A DNA stretch of 8,476 nucleotides from assembly GCA_007127655.1 (NCBI GenBank), contig SKYX01000082.1, forward strand, positions 1-8,476, in the 5' to 3' direction. The notes below the pieces were generated by a model. That model was not told where the DNA came from, ran no database searches, and saw only the letters and a list, made by a program, of their open reading frames with translations. The first letter of the stretch is position 1; each line of letters opens with the position of its first letter. Of the stretch, positions 5,729 through 8,476 are shown piece after piece. The translations under genes and the position numbers were made by a program. The stretch comes from Desulfonatronum sp. GTDB lineage: Bacteria > Desulfobacterota > Desulfovibrionia > Desulfovibrionales > Desulfonatronaceae.

Positions 5729-7873
5729 ATGATCCGTATTCACGAAATTCTGGATAAAGTCTCCGGGTACATGTCCACGGAAGACATGAACCTGATCCAA
5801 AAAGCCTATGTCTTTTCCGCCGCGGCCCATGCCGGGCAGACCCGGCTCTCCGGCGAACCGTATCTTTTCCATCCCCTGGAAGTGGCCAATTCCCTGGCTG
5901 AAATGAAGCTGGACAAGGCGTCCATCGCCGCCGGCCTGCTCCACGACACCGTGGAGGACACCAAAGTCACCATCAAGGAGGTTGCCGCGGAATTCGGCAA
6001 TGACGTGGCCAAGATCGTCGCCGGGACCACCAAGATCAGCAAGATGAGCTTTCACTCCAAGGAGGAGGCCCAGGCCGAGAATATCCGCAAGATGATCCTG
6101 GCCATGGCCGACGACATCCGGGTGCTGATGGTCAAGCTGGCGGATCGCCTGCACAACATGCGCACCCTGGAGTTTCAGAAAAACATCAAGCAGCGCCTGA
6201 TCGCCAAGGAGACGTTGGATATTTACGCCCCGCTGGCCAACCGGCTCGGGCTCTATCGGGTCAAGGTCCAGTTGGAAGATTTGAGCCTGCGCTATCTGAA
6301 GCCAGACATATACCAACAAATAGCCAGCGGCGTCCAGCAGCATCAAAGCGTCGGTCAGGAGTACATCGGCAAGGTCATCTCCATGATCGACGAGTTGCTT
6401 ACGACCAACAAGATTTCCGGGCGGGTCAGGGGGCGAATCAAGCACATTTACAGCATCTACCATAAAATGCTGCAGCAAGGGCTGAACCTGGACCAGGTTT
6501 ACGACCTGATCGCGTTTCGGACCATCGTCGGCTCCATCAAGGACTGCTATGCCGTGCTGGGGCTGGTCCACTCCTTGTGGAAGCCCGTACCCGGGCGGTT
6601 CAAGGACTATATCTCCATGCCCAAGAAGAACATGTACCAGAGCCTGCACACCACGGTGTTCGGGCCGGATGGAGAGCGAATCGAGATCCAGATCCGTACC
6701 GAGGACATGAACCGGCTGGCCGAGTACGGGGTCGCCGCGCATTGGCAGTACAAGGAGGGGGGGAAAGGCAAGGACAAGGACGCGGATCGTTTTTCCTGGC
6801 TGCGCCAGATCCTGGACTGGCAGCAGGATCTGGAAAATCCGCGAGAGTTCATGGCTTCCTTGCGTATCGACCTGTTCCAGGACGAGGTCTACGTGTTCAC
6901 GCCCCGGGGCGACGTGAAGGAGCTTCCGGAAGGGGCTACGCCGGTGGATTTTGCCTATCTGGTGCATACCGAGGTAGGCAATCACTGTACCGGGGCCCGG
7001 GTCAACGGACGGCTGGTCCCTTTGTCCACCCCGCTGCACAACGGCGATACCGTTGAAATCATTACCGATTCCGGACGCCATCCCAGCAAGGACTGGTTGA
7101 AATTCGTCAAGACCGCCAAGGCCAAGGCCCGGATCAAGCATTGGGTGCGCACCGAGGAACGGGACCGCAGCATCGCTTTTGCCCGCGAGATACTGGAGAA
7201 GGAAGGCCGCAAGGTCGGCGTGAACATGGCCAAGGCCATGAAGGACGGCCGGTTCGACAAGGTCGTGGAGGAGCTTTCCTTCAAGACCCCGGAAGACCTC
7301 TTGACGGCTGTGGGGTATGCCCGGCTCACACCCAGACAGGTGCTCAACCGGATGCTGCCCACGGAGCAGAAAACGGTCGAAACAGAGGAGCGTCCCGCTC
7401 CGCGGGCGGAAGCGGCCAAGTCGACCAAGTCCAAGGGCATCAGCATCAAGGGCGTCGATGACATCCTGGTCCAGTTCGCCAAGTGCTGCAACCCGCTGCC
7501 CGGCGACCCCATCGTGGGCTTCATCAGTCGGGGCCGGGGGGCCATCGTGCATACGATGGACTGCCCCAACGTGGGTCACCTGGAGCCGGAGCGGATGCTG
7601 GACGTATACTGGGAAGGGGATCAGAGCAAACCATTCCCGGCCAAGATCCGGATCATCTGCAAGAACGTCCCCGGAGTCCTGGGCGAGATCAGCACGCTTA
7701 TGGCCGGCGAAGGCGTGAACATCGACTCCGGCTCCTTCCATTCCAGGCCGGACGGCAAGACGGAAATGCTGTTCCAGGTTGAAGTGCGCGATTCAGCCCA
7801 GCTTTACGGGGTCATTGAGACGATCAGCAAGCTGGATTCCGTGGTCGAGGTGATTCGGCTCACGGAAAAGTAA
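5729..7873 (+). CDS. rel: bifunctional (p)ppGpp synthetase/hydrolase (Rel/SpoT, RSH family)
   Basis: This cytoplasmic enzyme makes (p)ppGpp from ATP and GDP/GTP and hydrolyses it again, and it drives the stringent response. The 714 residues are full length for a long RSH protein. The N-terminal HD hydrolase domain is intact: Arg39, His48, His72-Asp73, Glu76-Asp77, Asp139 and Asn143 fit the known metal and substrate residues. In the synthetase domain (about 230-345), Asp259 and Glu319 fit the catalytic acidic residues, and RFKD (290-293) is the RxKD form typical of bifunctional enzymes rather than the ExDD form of synthetase-only RelA. A TGS domain follows at about 382-447, then a Cys-rich zinc-finger region (Cys586, Cys587, His608, Cys612) and a C-terminal ACT/RRM domain at about 636-713. 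The weak ribosome site AGG lies at 5717-5719. The upstream leader contains terminator-like structure, so expression may be attenuated. The TAA is followed by convergent nqrD. The N-terminus resembles Desulfovibrio-type Rel proteins from memory. Confidence 0.96.
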   Translation: MIRIHEILDKVSGYMSTEDMNLIQKAYVFSAAAHAGQTRLSGEPYLFHPLEVANSLAEMKLDKASIAAGLLHDTVEDTKVTIKEVAAEFGNDVAKIVAGTTKISKMSFHSKEEAQAENIRKMILAMADDIRVLMVKLADRLHNMRTLEFQKNIKQRLIAKETLDIYAPLANRLGLYRVKVQLEDLSLRYLKPDIYQQIASGVQQHQSVGQEYIGKVISMIDELLTTNKISGRVRGRIKHIYSIYHKMLQQGLNLDQVYDLIAFRTIVGSIKDCYAVLGLVHSLWKPVPGRFKDYISMPKKNMYQSLHTTVFGPDGERIEIQIRTEDMNRLAEYGVAAHWQYKEGGKGKDKDADRFSWLRQILDWQQDLENPREFMASLRIDLFQDEVYVFTPRGDVKELPEGATPVDFAYLVHTEVGNHCTGARVNGRLVPLSTPLHNGDTVEIITDSGRHPSKDWLKFVKTAKAKARIKHWVRTEERDRSIAFAREILEKEGRKVGVNMAKAMKDGRFDKVVEELSFKTPEDLLTAVGYARLTPRQVLNRMLPTEQKTVETEERPAPRAEAAKSTKSKGISIKGVDDILVQFAKCCNPLPGDPIVGFISRGRGAIVHTMDCPNVGHLEPERMLDVYWEGDQSKPFPAKIRIICKNVPGVLGEISTLMAGEGVNIDSGSFHSRPDGKTEMLFQVEVRDSAQLYGVIETISKLDSVVEVIRLTEK

Positions 7874-7881
7874 TCATTTAT

Positions 7882-7916
7882 CCCGTGCAACGGGCCGCCT
7901 GGATGGGTGTCGGCGG
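7882..7916. other. two small hairpins between convergent rel and nqrD
   Basis: CCCGT (7882-7886) pairs with ACGGG (7890-7894) around a 3-nt loop, and CCGCC (7895-7899) pairs with GGCGG (7912-7916) around 12 nt. They lie 8 bases after the rel stop and 72 bases past the nqrD stop. Neither is followed by a T run on either strand, so they are at most 3'-end structures or rho-dependent end regions. I see nothing else in the 115-bp gap. Confidence 0.25.
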
Positions 7917-7988
7917 TGTGAAGAAGGAAGGCTTGAGGCAGAGGCATGGGCGAAGGTGCTCGTAAAGCGTTGCCGGAAACGAACCATA

Positions 7989-8476
7989 TTATCCCTTGAG
8001 GGTGGGATCCGTCTTGGCTCTGGCCCACCAGGTGAGCAGGCCCAGGGTGAAGAAGGCGCCAGGGGGCATAATCATGATGGTCCAGGAGTGCCACCAGAGG
8101 TCCCTGGCCGGGAGGGGGAAGCCGAGGATGGTTCCGAAGCCGAAGGGTTCGCGGATCAGGGCGATGGCGATGAGCACGAAGGAGTAGCCCAGGCCGGTGG
8201 CCAAGCCGTCCAGGAGCGAGGGCCAGGGACGGTTCTGGCTGGCAAAGGCCTCGGCCCGGCCCATGATGATGCAGTTGGTGATGATCAGCCCCACGTAGGG
8301 GCCGATGAAGCGGTGAATGTCCGGGGCCCCGGCTCGGATCATGATGTCCACCATCATCACGAAGCTGGCGATGATCAGCACCTGGACCATCATCCGGATG
8401 CGCTTGGGAATGTAGTTGCGCAGGATGGAGACGGTCAGGTTGGACATGGCGGTGGTGAAGATCACCCCGGCGCACA
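7989..8476 (-). CDS. nqrD: NADH:ubiquinone reductase (Na+-transporting) subunit D, NqrD/RnfE family, 5' end outside the window
   Basis: This integral membrane subunit belongs to the sodium-pumping NADH:quinone oxidoreductase (or the related Rnf complex). With NqrE it holds a membrane-embedded iron-sulfur cluster on the electron path. The visible 161 residues cover the C-terminal part of a protein that is usually about 210 long. The frame is open to the window edge, so about 45-50 N-terminal residues are missing, including the first conserved Cys. Landmarks are the SNLTVSILRNYIP segment, the signature IITNCIIMGRAEAF with its conserved cluster Cys, LLDGLATGLGYSF, and PPGAFFTLGLL. Four hydrophobic segments are visible. 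The wording of these motifs is closer to NqrD than to RnfE, but the neighbours needed to decide lie outside. The usual next gene, nqrE/rnfA, is not present downstream. Convergent rel follows after 115 bp. Confidence 0.88.
   Translation of the reverse strand, partial: CAGVIFTTAMSNLTVSILRNYIPKRIRMMVQVLIIASFVMMVDIMIRAGAPDIHRFIGPYVGLIITNCIIMGRAEAFASQNRPWPSLLDGLATGLGYSFVLIAIALIREPFGFGTILGFPLPARDLWWHSWTIMIMPPGAFFTLGLLTWWARAKTDPTLKG

Noticed and set aside
5723..7741. A 672-codon open frame on the minus strand opposite rel.
   Set aside because: It lies exactly antisense to a gene with all family motifs. Its translation has no recognisable domain and a skewed composition, as expected from GC-biased codons read in reverse.
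7804..8475. A 223-codon minus-strand frame overlapping nqrD and the rel 3' end.
   Set aside because: It is out of frame with nqrD, which carries the family signature, and it runs into rel. Its translation is His/Pro/Gly-rich noise.
1..8476. tRNA, rRNA, CRISPR arrays, insertion sequences and attachment sites.
   Set aside because: No cloverleaf-like segment, no regularly spaced direct repeats, no transposase-like protein and no terminal inverted repeats with target duplications were seen on either strand.

Overview
The window is a GC-rich bacterial chromosome segment with four complete or nearly complete genes and one truncated gene, packed tightly on both strands. The best taxonomic guess is a deltaproteobacterium of the Desulfovibrionales type. 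That guess rests on two points: a single long bifunctional Rel/SpoT protein whose N-terminus looks like those of Desulfovibrio relatives, and a neighbouring sodium-pumping NQR/Rnf-type subunit. It is recalled from family knowledge, not tested by a search.

Layout from left to right. (1) Positions 82-2285 on the plus strand: an MscS-type mechanosensitive channel, then a protein of unknown function whose start codon overlaps the channel's stop codon (ATGA), so the two are probably co-transcribed. (2) Positions 2248-5463 on the minus strand: a large SWIM-SNF2 family helicase/ATPase, convergent with the unknown gene and overlapping its 3' end by 38 bp. A very strong hairpin followed by four T residues lies inside the last codons of the unknown gene, just past the helicase stop. 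(3) Positions 5464-5728: the divergent control region between the helicase and rel. It holds a helicase promoter candidate, a cluster of GATC/TGATCA sites, two adjacent hairpins (the second followed by a T-rich run, like an intrinsic terminator or attenuator) and a 12-bp palindrome. (4) Positions 5729-7873 on the plus strand: a full-length bifunctional (p)ppGpp synthetase/hydrolase. (5) Positions 7989-8476 on the minus strand: the C-terminal three quarters of an NqrD/RnfE-type membrane subunit that runs off the right edge.

The genes do not form an obvious shared pathway. They are housekeeping or stress functions side by side: osmotic relief, helicase-driven nucleic-acid or protein remodelling, the stringent response, and respiratory sodium or proton translocation. 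No RNA genes, insertion sequences, CRISPR arrays or phage genes are visible, and I see no convincing new multi-gene system. The points most worth checking are the terminator-like hairpin ahead of the stop codon of the unknown gene, the attenuator-like leader of rel, the unknown protein itself, and the apparent absence of the partner nqrE/rnfA gene after nqrD.
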